From Ferribacterium limneticum (GTDB lineage Bacteria > Pseudomonadota > Gammaproteobacteria > Burkholderiales > Rhodocyclaceae): a DNA stretch of 64,000 nt. This document shows, piece after piece, positions 8,384 to 17,558 of this stretch. The stretch's first letter is position 1; each line of letters starts with the position of its first letter. Location of the stretch: positions 3,821,501 through 3,885,500 of the forward strand of contig NZ_CP075191.1 in NCBI RefSeq assembly GCF_020510625.1. Direction: 5' to 3'. The position numbers and the translations under genes are program-made. Below the pieces are notes generated by a model that was not told the DNA's origin, did no database searches, and saw only the letters and a program-made list of their open reading frames with translations.

Positions 8384-10533
8384 GTGTCGCCTCCCCTTTC
8401 ACGGGTAATCCGGGTCACCTCCGGAATATGGCGCATGCCGCGCATCACGGCTGCCAGGTGGTTGCGGTGGGCGACCTGGATGGTAAAACGCAAGGAGGTG
8501 AACAGGCGTTCCGGGTCGGCATCCATGGCGACATGCTCGATATTCGAACCCGCTTCGGCAATCGCCGCGGCCACCTGGGCCAGCACGCCGCGCGCATTCT
8601 TGACCTCGACTGTGATGCGAATATCGAACAGCTTGCCCTCTTCGGGCTCCCATTCGACATCGATCCACTTCTGCGGCTCGGACGAACGTGACTTGCGTAT
8701 GGCCGGACAGTCGTGGGTATGAATGACCAGGCCACTGCCCTTCTTGATCGAACCGATGATCGGATCGCCCGGAATCGGCTGGCAGCAACGCGCCAGCTGG
8801 ATGGCCATGCCCTCGGTCCCGTGGATGGCCAGCGTCATGCTGCTCGGCGAATCGTGCGACATGTCTTCGCGCGCCAGCAGTCGGCGGGCGACGACCGAAG
8901 GAAGCCGTTTACCGAGGCCGATATCGGTGTAAATCTCTTCCATCGACTTCTGGCCACCGGACTTGACCAGTTGATCCCAGGCATCGGTCGGAATCGAGAT
9001 CGGCACAACGCCGAGCGACAGCAGTTCCTGGCGCAGCAGGCGCTCGCCAAGGCGGGCCGATTCCTCATTCTGCATGGTGCGCAGGAAATGGCGGATCTTG
9101 CTGCGCGCCCGGCCGGTCTTGACGTAGGTCAGCCAAACCGGATTGGGCGTGGCCTGGCCGGAGGTAATGATCTCGACCAGATCGCCATTGCGCAACTCGG
9201 TGCGCAGCGGTGAAAGCTCATGATTGATCCGCGCTGCCGAACAGTGATGGCCCACGTCGGTGTGCACCGCGTAGGCAAAATCGACCACGGTCGCCCCGTG
9301 CGGCATGGCCATGATCTTGCCCTTGGGCGTGAAGACATAGACCTCGTCAGGGAAGAGGTCGATCTTGACGTTCTCGAAGAACTCCGACGAATCGCTGGTC
9401 TGCATTTCGAGCAGCGACTGCAGCCACTTGTGCGTCTTGATCTGCAGATCGGCGCTGCTCTCGTCCATGTCCTTGTACAGCCAGTGCGCCGCCACACCCT
9501 CCTGCGCCACATTGTGCATTTCGCGGGTCCGGATCTGGACTTCGACCGGCGTACCGTAGGGGCCGATCAGCGTCGTGTGCAGCGACTGGTAGCCGTTGGC
9601 CTTGGGGATCGCGATGTAGTCCTTGAACTTGCCGGGCACCGGCTTGAACAGGCTGTGCAGGGCGCCAAGCGCCAGATAGCAGGTCGGCACGTTATCGACC
9701 ACGACGCGGAAACCGTAGATATCGAGCACCTGCGAAAACGACAGGTGCTTTTCCTTCATCTTGCGGAAAATGGAATAGAGGCTCTTCTCGCGGCCGAAAA
9801 CCTCGGCCCGCAAACCGGCGTGCTGAAGTTTTTCCTGAATGCCGTCGAGAATCTGGGTCAGCAACTCCCGACGGTTACCGCGTGCCGCACTGAGCGCCTT
9901 GGACAGTACCTCGGCGCGATGCGGATGGATCAGCTCGAACGACGTATCCTGCAACTCGCGGTAAAGCTTGTTCAAGCCCAGCCGGAGGGCAATCGGCGCG
10001 TAGATTTCCAGCGTTTCACGGGCAATGCGGGCGCGCTTGTCGGCGCGCATGGCCGACATTGTCGCCAGGTTGTGCTGGCGGTCGGCGAGCTTGATCAGCA
10101 CGACGCGCAAATCGCGCGCCATGGCCATCAGCATCTTGCGGAAATTTTCGGCCTGCGCCTCCTGATAGGAAGCGAACTCCATCTTGTCGAGCTTGGAAAG
10201 GCCATCGACCAGCTCAGCGACTTCCTTGCCGAACTTTTCGGCCAGTTCGTGCTTGGTGGCGCCGGTATCTTCCAGCACGTCGTGCAGAAGCGCGGCAGCG
10301 ACCGCATCGGCATCCATCCGCCACTCGACCACCGCACCGGCCACGGCCAGCGGATGGGTAATGTAGGGTTCCCCGGACATGCGCCGCTGACTGGCGTGCG
10401 CGCGGGCTGCGTAGGCATACGCAGCCTTGATTCTCTCTACATCAACGGGGGGGAGGTACTCGAGACTATCGAGGAAGACCTGGTAGGCAGCTTCCTCATA
10501 AGCAGGCGGTTGAGTTGACGGTACGGAACCCAT
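8380..10533 (-). CDS. spoT: Bifunctional (p)ppGpp synthetase/hydrolase SpoT (Rsh)
   Basis: The 717-residue protein has the full long-Rsh layout. An HD hydrolase domain (about 45-200) keeps HPLAVAG, HDVLEDT and KLADRQHNL. A synthetase domain (about 230-350) has GREKSLYSIFRKM, DIYGFRVV and YQSLHTT. A TGS domain follows (about 390-450; DEVYVFTPKG), and an ACT domain sits at the C terminus (about 640-712). The intact HD motif means it should both make and degrade (p)ppGpp. It is downstream of gmk and rpoZ, placing GMP kinase, the omega subunit that helps form a ppGpp site, and the alarmone enzyme in one unit. Confidence 0.96.
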   Translation of the reverse strand: MGSVPSTQPPAYEEAAYQVFLDSLEYLPPVDVERIKAAYAYAARAHASQRRMSGEPYITHPLAVAGAVVEWRMDADAVAAALLHDVLEDTGATKHELAEKFGKEVAELVDGLSKLDKMEFASYQEAQAENFRKMLMAMARDLRVVLIKLADRQHNLATMSAMRADKRARIARETLEIYAPIALRLGLNKLYRELQDTSFELIHPHRAEVLSKALSAARGNRRELLTQILDGIQEKLQHAGLRAEVFGREKSLYSIFRKMKEKHLSFSQVLDIYGFRVVVDNVPTCYLALGALHSLFKPVPGKFKDYIAIPKANGYQSLHTTLIGPYGTPVEVQIRTREMHNVAQEGVAAHWLYKDMDESSADLQIKTHKWLQSLLEMQTSDSSEFFENVKIDLFPDEVYVFTPKGKIMAMPHGATVVDFAYAVHTDVGHHCSAARINHELSPLRTELRNGDLVEIITSGQATPNPVWLTYVKTGRARSKIRHFLRTMQNEESARLGERLLRQELLSLGVVPISIPTDAWDQLVKSGGQKSMEEIYTDIGLGKRLPSVVARRLLAREDMSHDSPSSMTLAIHGTEGMAIQLARCCQPIPGDPIIGSIKKGSGLVIHTHDCPAIRKSRSSEPQKWIDVEWEPEEGKLFDIRITVEVKNARGVLAQVAAAIAEAGSNIEHVAMDADPERLFTSLRFTIQVAHRNHLAAVMRGMRHIPEVTRITRERGGDT

Positions 10534-10554
10534 CAGTCTTCACCGCCCCTGCTT

Positions 10555-10761
10555 TCAGGCCTGGCCGCGATTCAGCACTTCCAGACCCACTTTGCCGGCA
10601 CCCATTTCCTTCAGGGCAACGACGGTCGGCTTGTGCTTTTCGGCATCAACCAAGGGGGTGGCACCATTGGCCAGCTGGCGGGCACGGTGTGCAGCAGCCA
10701 AGGTCATCTGGAAACGGTTCGGAATTCTTTTCAGGCAATCATCAACGGTAACGCGGGCCAT
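10555..10761 (-). CDS. rpoZ: RNA polymerase omega subunit RpoZ
   Basis: The 68-residue protein MARVTVDDCLKRIPNRFQMT... is a canonical omega, which binds beta' and helps assemble core polymerase. The ATG at 10761 is preceded by GAGG 4-7 bases upstream and is preferred over a TTG four codons earlier. It lies 15 bases after gmk and 21 bases before spoT, the usual proteobacterial order. Confidence 0.96.
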   Translation of the reverse strand: MARVTVDDCLKRIPNRFQMTLAAAHRARQLANGATPLVDAEKHKPTVVALKEMGAGKVGLEVLNRGQA

Positions 10762-10776
10762 GGCAAACCTCAAAAA

Positions 10777-11385
10777 TCAGATCATTCTTTCAAACAGGGC
10801 GGCGTGGCGTGCACGTTGCGCCCCAAAGCTCAGGCTGGATGCACGTACAACAGCACGCAAATCATCCAGCGCCTGTGCTAACTGGTCGTTAATAATAACA
10901 TAGTCAAATTCCCCGACATGGCGCATTTCCGCCTGCGCTGCGGCAAGGCGGCGGGCGATCACATCGGCGCTGTCGGTCCCGCGGCCGGTCAGACGACGGG
11001 TCAGTTCCTCCATCGAAGGTGGCAGGATGAAAACCCCGATCGCCTGTGGAAACAGGGCACGAACCTGCTGCGCACCTTGCCAGTCGATTTCCAGCAACAC
11101 ATCGCGGCCGGCGGCCAACTGGTCAGCAATCCATTTCTTCGATGTCCCGTAGAAATTGCCGTGCACCTCGGCCCATTCAAGAAATTCCTGGCGGGCAATC
11201 ATGGCGTGAAACTCCGTGGCCTCGACGAAGTGGTATTCGCGCCCGTTCTGCTCACCCGACCGCGGGTCCCGCGTCGTATAGGAAATGGAAAGATGCACAC
11301 TCGATTCCTGGTCCAGCAGCATGCGGACCAGCGTGGTCTTGCCCGCCCCGGACGGGGCTGCGACGACAAAGAGATTTCCGGCCAT
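10777..11385 (-). CDS. gmk: Guanylate kinase
   Basis: Gmk phosphorylates GMP to GDP, feeding GTP and ultimately (p)ppGpp synthesis. The 202-residue protein has the P-loop APSGAGKTT, the GMP-binding segments SYTTRDPRSGEQNGREYHFV and LEWAEVHGNFYGTS, and the lid arginines near RRLTGRG. It is the normal length for the family. It heads the gmk-rpoZ-spoT block, 42 bases after an inserted hybrid kinase gene. Confidence 0.97.
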   Translation of the reverse strand: MAGNLFVVAAPSGAGKTTLVRMLLDQESSVHLSISYTTRDPRSGEQNGREYHFVEATEFHAMIARQEFLEWAEVHGNFYGTSKKWIADQLAAGRDVLLEIDWQGAQQVRALFPQAIGVFILPPSMEELTRRLTGRGTDSADVIARRLAAAQAEMRHVGEFDYVIINDQLAQALDDLRAVVRASSLSFGAQRARHAALFERMI

Positions 11386-11427
11386 TGATTCGTTCCTGAG
11401 CTAAATGGCGCCTGGCGCCAAAGACAA

Positions 11428-14013
11428 TTATTTTAACGTTCCCGGTACCAGCCAGTATTCGAGCACGGCTTGCAGCCGCGCCGGATCAAGCGGCTTGGCG
11501 AGGTGATCATTCATCCCGGCTGCCAGGCAACGCGCCCTGTCCTCGGCAAAGGCATTGGCAGTCAGCGCGACGATCGGAACTGTCGCGCCACCCGGCAAGG
11601 CCCGGATGCGTTGCGTCGCTTCCAGACCGTCGATGCCGGGCATCAACAGATCCATCAGGATCAGATCGTAAGCGGTGCGCTGCACCTGGGCGATGGCCTG
11701 TTCGGCATTCTCGGCCAGATCAACCGGCATGCCAGTCATCTCGCCGATGAGTTGGGCGGCCACCTCCTGATTCAGCAGATCATCTTCAACCAGCAGGATG
11801 CGTGCTGACAACGACGATGAAGCGCCAGCACCCGCCTCGCCCCGGGACGGCACGGCCAAGCCGGAGTTATCTGCCGCAGCCACCTTGCCGAAACGCGCCG
11901 TCAGCCAAAAGGTGCTACCCGCCCCCGGCTTGCTTTCCACGCCGGCCTGCCCACCCATCAGTTCGGCCAGACGCTGCGTAATGGCCAGGCCAAGTCCGGT
12001 GCCACCGTATTTGCGGGTGGTCGAATTATCAGCCTGCTCAAAGGGATGGAACAGTCTCGACAGCACGTCTCCATCGATCCCGATACCCGTGTCCTGAACC
12101 TCGAAGCGGGCCAGCAACGCATGCTCATCCTCTTCCAGCACCGAGGCGCGGAGCGTGATCGTGCCGGCTTCGGTGAATTTGATGGCATTGCCGACGTAAT
12201 TCAACAAGGCCTGGCTCAGCCTTGTGCAATCGCCGAGAAGTACCGGTGGCAGGGCATCGACCATGGTCCGGAAGGGCAGCCCCTTGGCCTGCGCGCGCTC
12301 GGCGCACAGGCCGACCAGTCGCTCGACCACGTCGACGACGCGGAAAGGCTTGGACTCCAGCACCAGCTTGCCCGATTCAATTTTCGAGATATCGAGCACG
12401 TCGTTGATGATCGACAGCAAGTGCTCGGCCGACCCCATCATCTTGCCCAGGCGATCGGCCTGCTTTGGGGTCACGCCGTCACGCAGAAGTAGGTGGGTAA
12501 AACCGATGATGGCATTCATCGGCGTCCGTATCTCATGGCTCATGTTGGCCAGGAAGGTGCTCTTGGCCCGGTTTGCCGACTCGGCTACATTCTTGGCCGC
12601 TTCCAGTTCAGCAGTACGCGCCTGCACCAGTTCCTCAAGATGCTGACGATAGCTTTCCAGTTCCCGGGCATTGCGCTTCCGCTCGTCAATATCGGCAATC
12701 AAGCCAACCAGCCCGACTAACGCCCCCTGCTCGTCAAGCAGGCGACGGCCGCACAGGAAGCCCCAGAAAACCGTACCGTCGCGCCTGACATACTCCCGCT
12801 CCAGACGGACAAAGGGAATCTCACTGGCCATCAGCTTGAGCATCTTCTCGCGCCCGACGTCCCTCTCCTCAGGATGGATCAGCGAGACGTATTCGCTGCC
12901 AAGCAAGTCATCGAGCGGCGTCCCCCACATGGCCGACATCCGCTCATTGGCCAGCACGATCCTGCCGGCCGGATCGACCAGAAAAATTGCCCCGTCCGAC
13001 GTATCGAAAATAGTCCGCAGCATGCGCTCGCGCTCACCGAGCCGGCTGGCATAGCCGTACAGCAGATAGACAGTGCCGCCACTGAGCACCAGGAACAGGG
13101 CTAGCAGTGCCAGCACCCCGTACAACTGGTGCCGCCAGGGGGCGAGGTAAGAATCTTCAGGCACGCCAACGTTGATGAAAAAGTGGTAGCCCGGATTGAA
13201 ACGATAGGCATGCAGGCGACGTACGCCATCGATACTGGTTGCACCGGAAACATAGACACCAACCTGCGGATTGGCCTCCAGGGAAGCACGAAAATCTTCC
13301 GAGATTTTCGTCGAACCATAGTCGGCGACGGCAGCGTTCCAGGGCACCCGGGCCAGCAAGGCAAGATCGCCCCCACGCATGGCAACCGACCCACGCGACC
13401 CCATCTGGAGCGCAGTGAATTGCTGGGCAAAATGCTCCAGTCCGACACTGGCCAGGGCAATTCCGGAAAACTTGCCGCCGATATCGGGCAGACGGCGCGC
13501 CAGAACGATCGCCCACTTGCCGCTGATCCGCCCCTGGATAGGCTGCGAAATCAGCAGCCCGGCCGCCGGATCGGCCCGCAGTTGCTTGAAATAGTCACGG
13601 TCATCGATGATGGTTCTCGAGCCCGTTCCGCCATCGGTACCCAGGATGACCTCTCCCGCGGCGTTGGCAATGCGAAGCGCCACCAGGGGCTTGAGGCGAT
13701 CACGCTGGCGAGCCAGAAAGCGATCCACGGCAGCCGCGTCGACTGCACCTTTTTCAGCCAGCCCCGCATACTCATCAATGGCGGCCCGCAAAACAAGATC
13801 AACTTTTTCCAGATTGGCGGCGACATCGCGTTCCAGCAGCATCGACAGATTCTCGACTTCAAGCTGCGAGCGCTGCCGTTGCTGCTCGAAACTGGCATGC
13901 ATGAAGTAAGCAACCAGCGCCACGACCGACAAGACAACAATCAGCCAGCCGAGCACAAACCGCTGGGTCAGCGCCGTGGCGGAGAGTGACGAAAACCGGC
14001 TGGCCAGCTGCAT
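11428..14013 (-). CDS. Cache-PAS hybrid histidine kinase with receiver domain
   Basis: The 861-residue inner-membrane sensor has a first transmembrane helix at about 18-38, a periplasmic Cache-like region to about 290, and a second helix at about 298-322. A PAS domain (about 330-450) precedes a HisKA dimerisation helix with the phosphorylated His in ANMSHEIRTPMN (near 492). A HATPase (N box NYVGNAIKF, G boxes DTGIGID and GGTGLGLAI) and a C-terminal receiver with Asp in LILMDLLMPGIDG (near 787) follow. No response regulator gene is adjacent, so its partner (an Hpt protein) is elsewhere. It is wedged 10 bases after yicC and 42 before gmk. The ligand is unknown. Confidence 0.9.
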   Translation of the reverse strand: MQLASRFSSLSATALTQRFVLGWLIVVLSVVALVAYFMHASFEQQRQRSQLEVENLSMLLERDVAANLEKVDLVLRAAIDEYAGLAEKGAVDAAAVDRFLARQRDRLKPLVALRIANAAGEVILGTDGGTGSRTIIDDRDYFKQLRADPAAGLLISQPIQGRISGKWAIVLARRLPDIGGKFSGIALASVGLEHFAQQFTALQMGSRGSVAMRGGDLALLARVPWNAAVADYGSTKISEDFRASLEANPQVGVYVSGATSIDGVRRLHAYRFNPGYHFFINVGVPEDSYLAPWRHQLYGVLALLALFLVLSGGTVYLLYGYASRLGERERMLRTIFDTSDGAIFLVDPAGRIVLANERMSAMWGTPLDDLLGSEYVSLIHPEERDVGREKMLKLMASEIPFVRLEREYVRRDGTVFWGFLCGRRLLDEQGALVGLVGLIADIDERKRNARELESYRQHLEELVQARTAELEAAKNVAESANRAKSTFLANMSHEIRTPMNAIIGFTHLLLRDGVTPKQADRLGKMMGSAEHLLSIINDVLDISKIESGKLVLESKPFRVVDVVERLVGLCAERAQAKGLPFRTMVDALPPVLLGDCTRLSQALLNYVGNAIKFTEAGTITLRASVLEEDEHALLARFEVQDTGIGIDGDVLSRLFHPFEQADNSTTRKYGGTGLGLAITQRLAELMGGQAGVESKPGAGSTFWLTARFGKVAAADNSGLAVPSRGEAGAGASSSLSARILLVEDDLLNQEVAAQLIGEMTGMPVDLAENAEQAIAQVQRTAYDLILMDLLMPGIDGLEATQRIRALPGGATVPIVALTANAFAEDRARCLAAGMNDHLAKPLDPARLQAVLEYWLVPGTLK

Positions 14014-14023
14014 GTTCGCCGGT

Positions 14024-14890
14024 TTATTCGAGATTCTGAATTTGCTCGCGCATCTGTTCGATCAGCAGTTTTAGGTCCATCGAAGCCTGAGAAACCTCGG
14101 TGATTGCCGACTTGGAACCCAATGTATTGGCTTCGCGGTTGAGTTCCTGCATCAGGAAATCGAGACGCTTGCCACAGGCACCGCCCTGCTTCAGCACCCG
14201 CTCGACTTCGTCGAGGTGAGTCGTCAGCCGGGAAAGCTCTTCGGCGACATCGATTCGGGTCGCGAAGACAGCCACTTCCTGCAGGATGCGGTCGTCGCTG
14301 GCGTTGCCCAAAGCCTCGGTCAGACGCTGGCGCAGCTTGTCGGTAAATAAGGCCTGCGCTTCGGGAATGCGGGGCGCCACTCGACGCACGATGTCGCGCA
14401 TGCCGTTGACACGTTCGACGATCATCGCCGCCAGTTTGTCGCCTTCACGCCCACGGCTGGCGGTGAATTCATCAAGCACTTCGCGAGCCAGCGCCATGAC
14501 AACCGGACCGAAAGCAGCGAAATCGACGCTTTGGTCACCGAACATGCCGGGCCAGCGCAGGGTTTCGTTGACCGATAGCGGGCTGGCGCCGGGCATTTCG
14601 CGAAGTACTTGCTCGCTCAACTGCTTCAGCGACGCCAGAAGCTCGGCATTGAGTTGCAACTGATCGGCGCGGGCCGCCGAGGCATTGAAAGAGAGCCGGC
14701 ATTCGACTTTGCCGCGTGATAATCTCGCGGCCAGCAATTCACGCAAGGGCATTTCCAGCGAGCGCAACTCATCAGTAACGCGGAAATGGAAATCGAGGTA
14801 GCGGGAATTAACGCTTTTAAGCTCAAGTTGCAGTGTTCCGCGCTCAATATCGCGCGTTTTAACTGCATATCCAGTCATACTACAGATCAT
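14024..14890 (-). CDS. yicC: YicC-family endoribonuclease
   Basis: The 288-residue protein begins MICSMTGYA, matching the family start MIRSMTGYA, and contains the family segments LELKSVNSRYLD and FRVTDELRSLE. The C-terminal half ends in the conserved LDFLMQELNREANTLGSKS stretch. YicC proteins are endoribonucleases implicated in RNA turnover. The gene diverges from the kinase gene at 14968 and is the first of a run ending with tatD. In enterics yicC is next to rph, from which it is separated here by a kinase/phosphatase pair. Confidence 0.93.
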   Translation of the reverse strand: MICSMTGYAVKTRDIERGTLQLELKSVNSRYLDFHFRVTDELRSLEMPLRELLAARLSRGKVECRLSFNASAARADQLQLNAELLASLKQLSEQVLREMPGASPLSVNETLRWPGMFGDQSVDFAAFGPVVMALAREVLDEFTASRGREGDKLAAMIVERVNGMRDIVRRVAPRIPEAQALFTDKLRQRLTEALGNASDDRILQEVAVFATRIDVAEELSRLTTHLDEVERVLKQGGACGKRLDFLMQELNREANTLGSKSAITEVSQASMDLKLLIEQMREQIQNLE

Positions 14891-14967
14891 GATCAGGGGT
14901 TCTCCACCTTTACAGGCCGGACAACACGCCCGAAAATGCCTGAAATTGCATCATAACCGCGAGATCC

Positions 14968-15912
14968 ATGGCGCAACAAGCCAATCAGGCCCTACCTAAC
15001 GGCCACCCGCTCGAAGAATACATCATCGACCGCCAGCTCTCGCTTGGTGGCTTTTCGATTGTGTATCTCGCCACGGATCCCGAGGGCCGCCAGGTCGCAA
15101 TCAAGGAATATCTGCCCAATAGCCTCGCCCTGCGCAGCAAGGGTGAAATCAAGCCGGTCATCACCTCTGAGCACCTCGGCGCCTTCCGCTACGGCATGAA
15201 GTGCTTCTTCGAGGAAGGCCGCGCGCTGGCCCGTCTGTCCCACCCCAACGTGATCCGCGTGCTGAATTTCTTCCGCGCCAACGACACTGTCTATATGGTG
15301 ATGGAGTACGAACACGGCCGGACGCTGCAGGAATTCATCCAGAAGCATCAGGGTCACATCTCCGAACGCTTCATGCGCGGCGTGTTCACCCGCATGCTGA
15401 ACGGCTTGCGCGAAGTCCATTCGAACAAGTTGCTGCATCTCGACCTGAAGCCATCGAACATCTATCTGCGGGGTGACAACACGCCGGTCCTGATCGACTT
15501 CGGTGCCGCCCGCCAGACCCTGGTCACCGATCAGCCCATCCTCAAACCGATGTACACACCGGGCTTCGCTTCACCGGAACATTACGGCAACCGCAAGGAT
15601 CTCGGGCCGTGGAGCGACATCTACAGTGTCGGCGCCTCGATGTATGCCTGCCTGGCCGGTGTTGCACCGCAGGCGGCCGATGCCCGCATGAAAAAAGACA
15701 CGCTCCCCCCGGCCATGATGCGCTGGGATGGCCAGTACTCTGATCGCCTGCTCGAGATCATCGACTGGTGCCTCAACCTGAACCACCTTTACCGTCCGCA
15801 AAGCGTCTTTGCCCTGCAGAAGGCGCTCGTCGAAACCATCACGCCGCCCCGGCCGAAGGCTAATCCGAACTGGCTTGGTCGCTTCGTCGAAAAACTCAGG
15901 AAGCCGATTTAA
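14968..15912 (+). CDS. Soluble serine/threonine protein kinase
   Basis: The 314-residue Hanks-type kinase has a glycine-rich loop (LGGFSIVYLA), the ATP lysine in VAIKEYLP (K46), the catalytic loop LHLDLKPSN (HLD in place of HRD, catalytic Asp kept, near residue 158), the Mg-binding DFG (near 177) and the substrate-loop TPGFASPEHY. There is no membrane segment or PASTA sensor, so it is a cytoplasmic kinase domain only. The next gene, a PP2C phosphatase, overlaps it by 1 base (TAATG), and the two surely act as a pair. Substrates are unknown; RNA-processing genes lie on both sides. Confidence 0.93.
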   Translation: MAQQANQALPNGHPLEEYIIDRQLSLGGFSIVYLATDPEGRQVAIKEYLPNSLALRSKGEIKPVITSEHLGAFRYGMKCFFEEGRALARLSHPNVIRVLNFFRANDTVYMVMEYEHGRTLQEFIQKHQGHISERFMRGVFTRMLNGLREVHSNKLLHLDLKPSNIYLRGDNTPVLIDFGAARQTLVTDQPILKPMYTPGFASPEHYGNRKDLGPWSDIYSVGASMYACLAGVAPQAADARMKKDTLPPAMMRWDGQYSDRLLEIIDWCLNLNHLYRPQSVFALQKALVETITPPRPKANPNWLGRFVEKLRKPI

Positions 15913-16832
15913 TGAGATTCACCATCTATCAGGAAAGCCGCCAAGGCGGCCGCGCCAACAACGAGGACCGCACCACCTACTGCTATTCCCGCGACGCCCT
16001 GCTGATGGTGGTCGCCGACGGCATGGGCGGCCATCACTATGGCGAAATCGCCGCGCAGATCGCGGTCCAGACACTGGCCGACTCGTTTCAGCGCGAAGCC
16101 AGGCCGGTCCTCAACGACCCCTTCCGTTTCCTGCAGAAGGGCATGACCAATGCCCATCATGCGATTCTCGACTACACGGCCCGCCACCGTCTGAAAGACA
16201 CGCCGCGCACAACCTGTGTCGCCTGCGTCATTCAGGACAACGTCGCCTACTGGGCCCATGCCGGTGATTCCCGCCTGTTCCTGATGCGGGATGGCCGCGT
16301 CGTCGCCCAGACCCGCGACCATTCGCGCATTCGCCTGCTGGTCGAGGAAGGCATGATCACCGAAGCACAGGCTGCCTTCCACCCGGACCGCAACAAGATC
16401 TACAGTTGCCTGGGCAGCCCGACGCCGCCGGAAATCGAGTTCTCACGCAAGACGCCGCTCGATCACGGCGACATTCTCCTGCTATGTTCGGATGGTCTGT
16501 GGGGCGAAATGTCCGGCGAAATGATCGCGGTCGCCCTGAAAGGCGCCAACCTGCTGCAGGCCGTGCCGATGGTGCTCAATCAGGCCGAGCTCAAGGGCGG
16601 CGCTCATGGCGACAACCTGTCGGTCGTCGCCGTGCGCTGGGAAGACACCTATGTCGAAGAAGCAAGCAGCGCCATCTCGACCCAGACCATGAGCCAGGAC
16701 GAAGTGACCACCCGCCTTGAGGAATTCGGCCGCAACCCGGCCTACAAGAGCGAACTGAGCGACGACGAAATCGAGGACGCGATCGAGGAAATCCGCTCCG
16801 CCATCGAAAAATATTCACCCCCGAAAAAATAA
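15912..16832 (+). CDS. PP2C-family serine/threonine protein phosphatase
   Basis: The 306-residue metal-dependent phosphatase carries the PP2C motifs in order: GRANNEDR (metal Asp), VVADGMGGHHYGE, TTCVACVI, HAGDSRLFL, CSDGLWGE and HGDNLSVVAVRW. The catalytic domain ends near residue 240. The remaining acidic tail (SDDEIEDAIEEIRSAIEKY) may be a docking or regulatory helix. It starts at the last base of the kinase gene, so it probably reverses that kinase. rph follows after 9 bases. Confidence 0.93.
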   Translation: MRFTIYQESRQGGRANNEDRTTYCYSRDALLMVVADGMGGHHYGEIAAQIAVQTLADSFQREARPVLNDPFRFLQKGMTNAHHAILDYTARHRLKDTPRTTCVACVIQDNVAYWAHAGDSRLFLMRDGRVVAQTRDHSRIRLLVEEGMITEAQAAFHPDRNKIYSCLGSPTPPEIEFSRKTPLDHGDILLLCSDGLWGEMSGEMIAVALKGANLLQAVPMVLNQAELKGGAHGDNLSVVAVRWEDTYVEEASSAISTQTMSQDEVTTRLEEFGRNPAYKSELSDDEIEDAIEEIRSAIEKYSPPKK

Positions 16833-16841
16833 GGATCACCC

Positions 16842-17558
16842 ATGCGCCCCAGCCAACGCCAGTCGGACCAGCTTCGCACTGTCCGCATTACCCGCAATTT
16901 CACGCGCCACGCCGAAGGCTCGGTACTGATTGAAATGGGTGACACCCGCGTGCTGTGCACGGCCAGCGTCGAAGAGAACGTGCCGCCCTTCCTGCGCGGC
17001 AAGGGCCAAGGCTGGGTCACGGCCGAATACGGCATGCTGCCGCGCGCCACGCACACCCGTTCGTCCCGTGAAGCCGCCAAGGGCAAGCAGACCGGCCGCA
17101 CCCAGGAAATCCAGCGGCTGATCGGCCGCGCCCTGCGATCTGTGGTCGATTTGAAGGCTCTCGGCGAGCGCCAGATCACCCTCGACTGCGACGTCCTGCA
17201 GGCCGACGGTGGCACCCGCTGCGCCTCGATCACCGGCGCCTGGGTGGCACTCTACGAAGCCTGTGACAAGCTGGTGCAGGCCGGCAAACTGCCCGCCAAC
17301 CCGGTACGTGATCACGTCGCCGCCATTTCGGTCGGCATCTACAAAGGTAGTCCAGTTCTCGACCTCGACTATCCGGAAGACTCTGACTGCGACACCGACA
17401 TGAACGTCGTGATGACTGGTGCCGGCGGCATCGTTGAAATCCAGGGCACCGCCGAAGGCGAGCCCTTCACCCGTGAGCAGATGAGCGTGCTGGTCGACCT
17501 TGCCACACTCGGCGTTCGCCACCTCGTCGCCGCCCAGCAATCCGCCCTCGCCTCATGA
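16842..17558 (+). CDS. rph: Ribonuclease PH
   Basis: RNase PH is a phosphate-dependent 3'-5' exoribonuclease that trims tRNA and rRNA 3' ends. The 238-residue sequence is full length and opens MRPSQRQSDQLRTV. It retains the phosphate-site region TRSSREAAKGKQTGRTQEIQ and the LDCDVLQADGGTRCASITGA core. It does not show the C-terminal frameshift of laboratory E. coli K-12. It is coupled to rdgB by a 4-base ATGA overlap. Confidence 0.97.
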   Translation: MRPSQRQSDQLRTVRITRNFTRHAEGSVLIEMGDTRVLCTASVEENVPPFLRGKGQGWVTAEYGMLPRATHTRSSREAAKGKQTGRTQEIQRLIGRALRSVVDLKALGERQITLDCDVLQADGGTRCASITGAWVALYEACDKLVQAGKLPANPVRDHVAAISVGIYKGSPVLDLDYPEDSDCDTDMNVVMTGAGGIVEIQGTAEGEPFTREQMSVLVDLATLGVRHLVAAQQSALAS

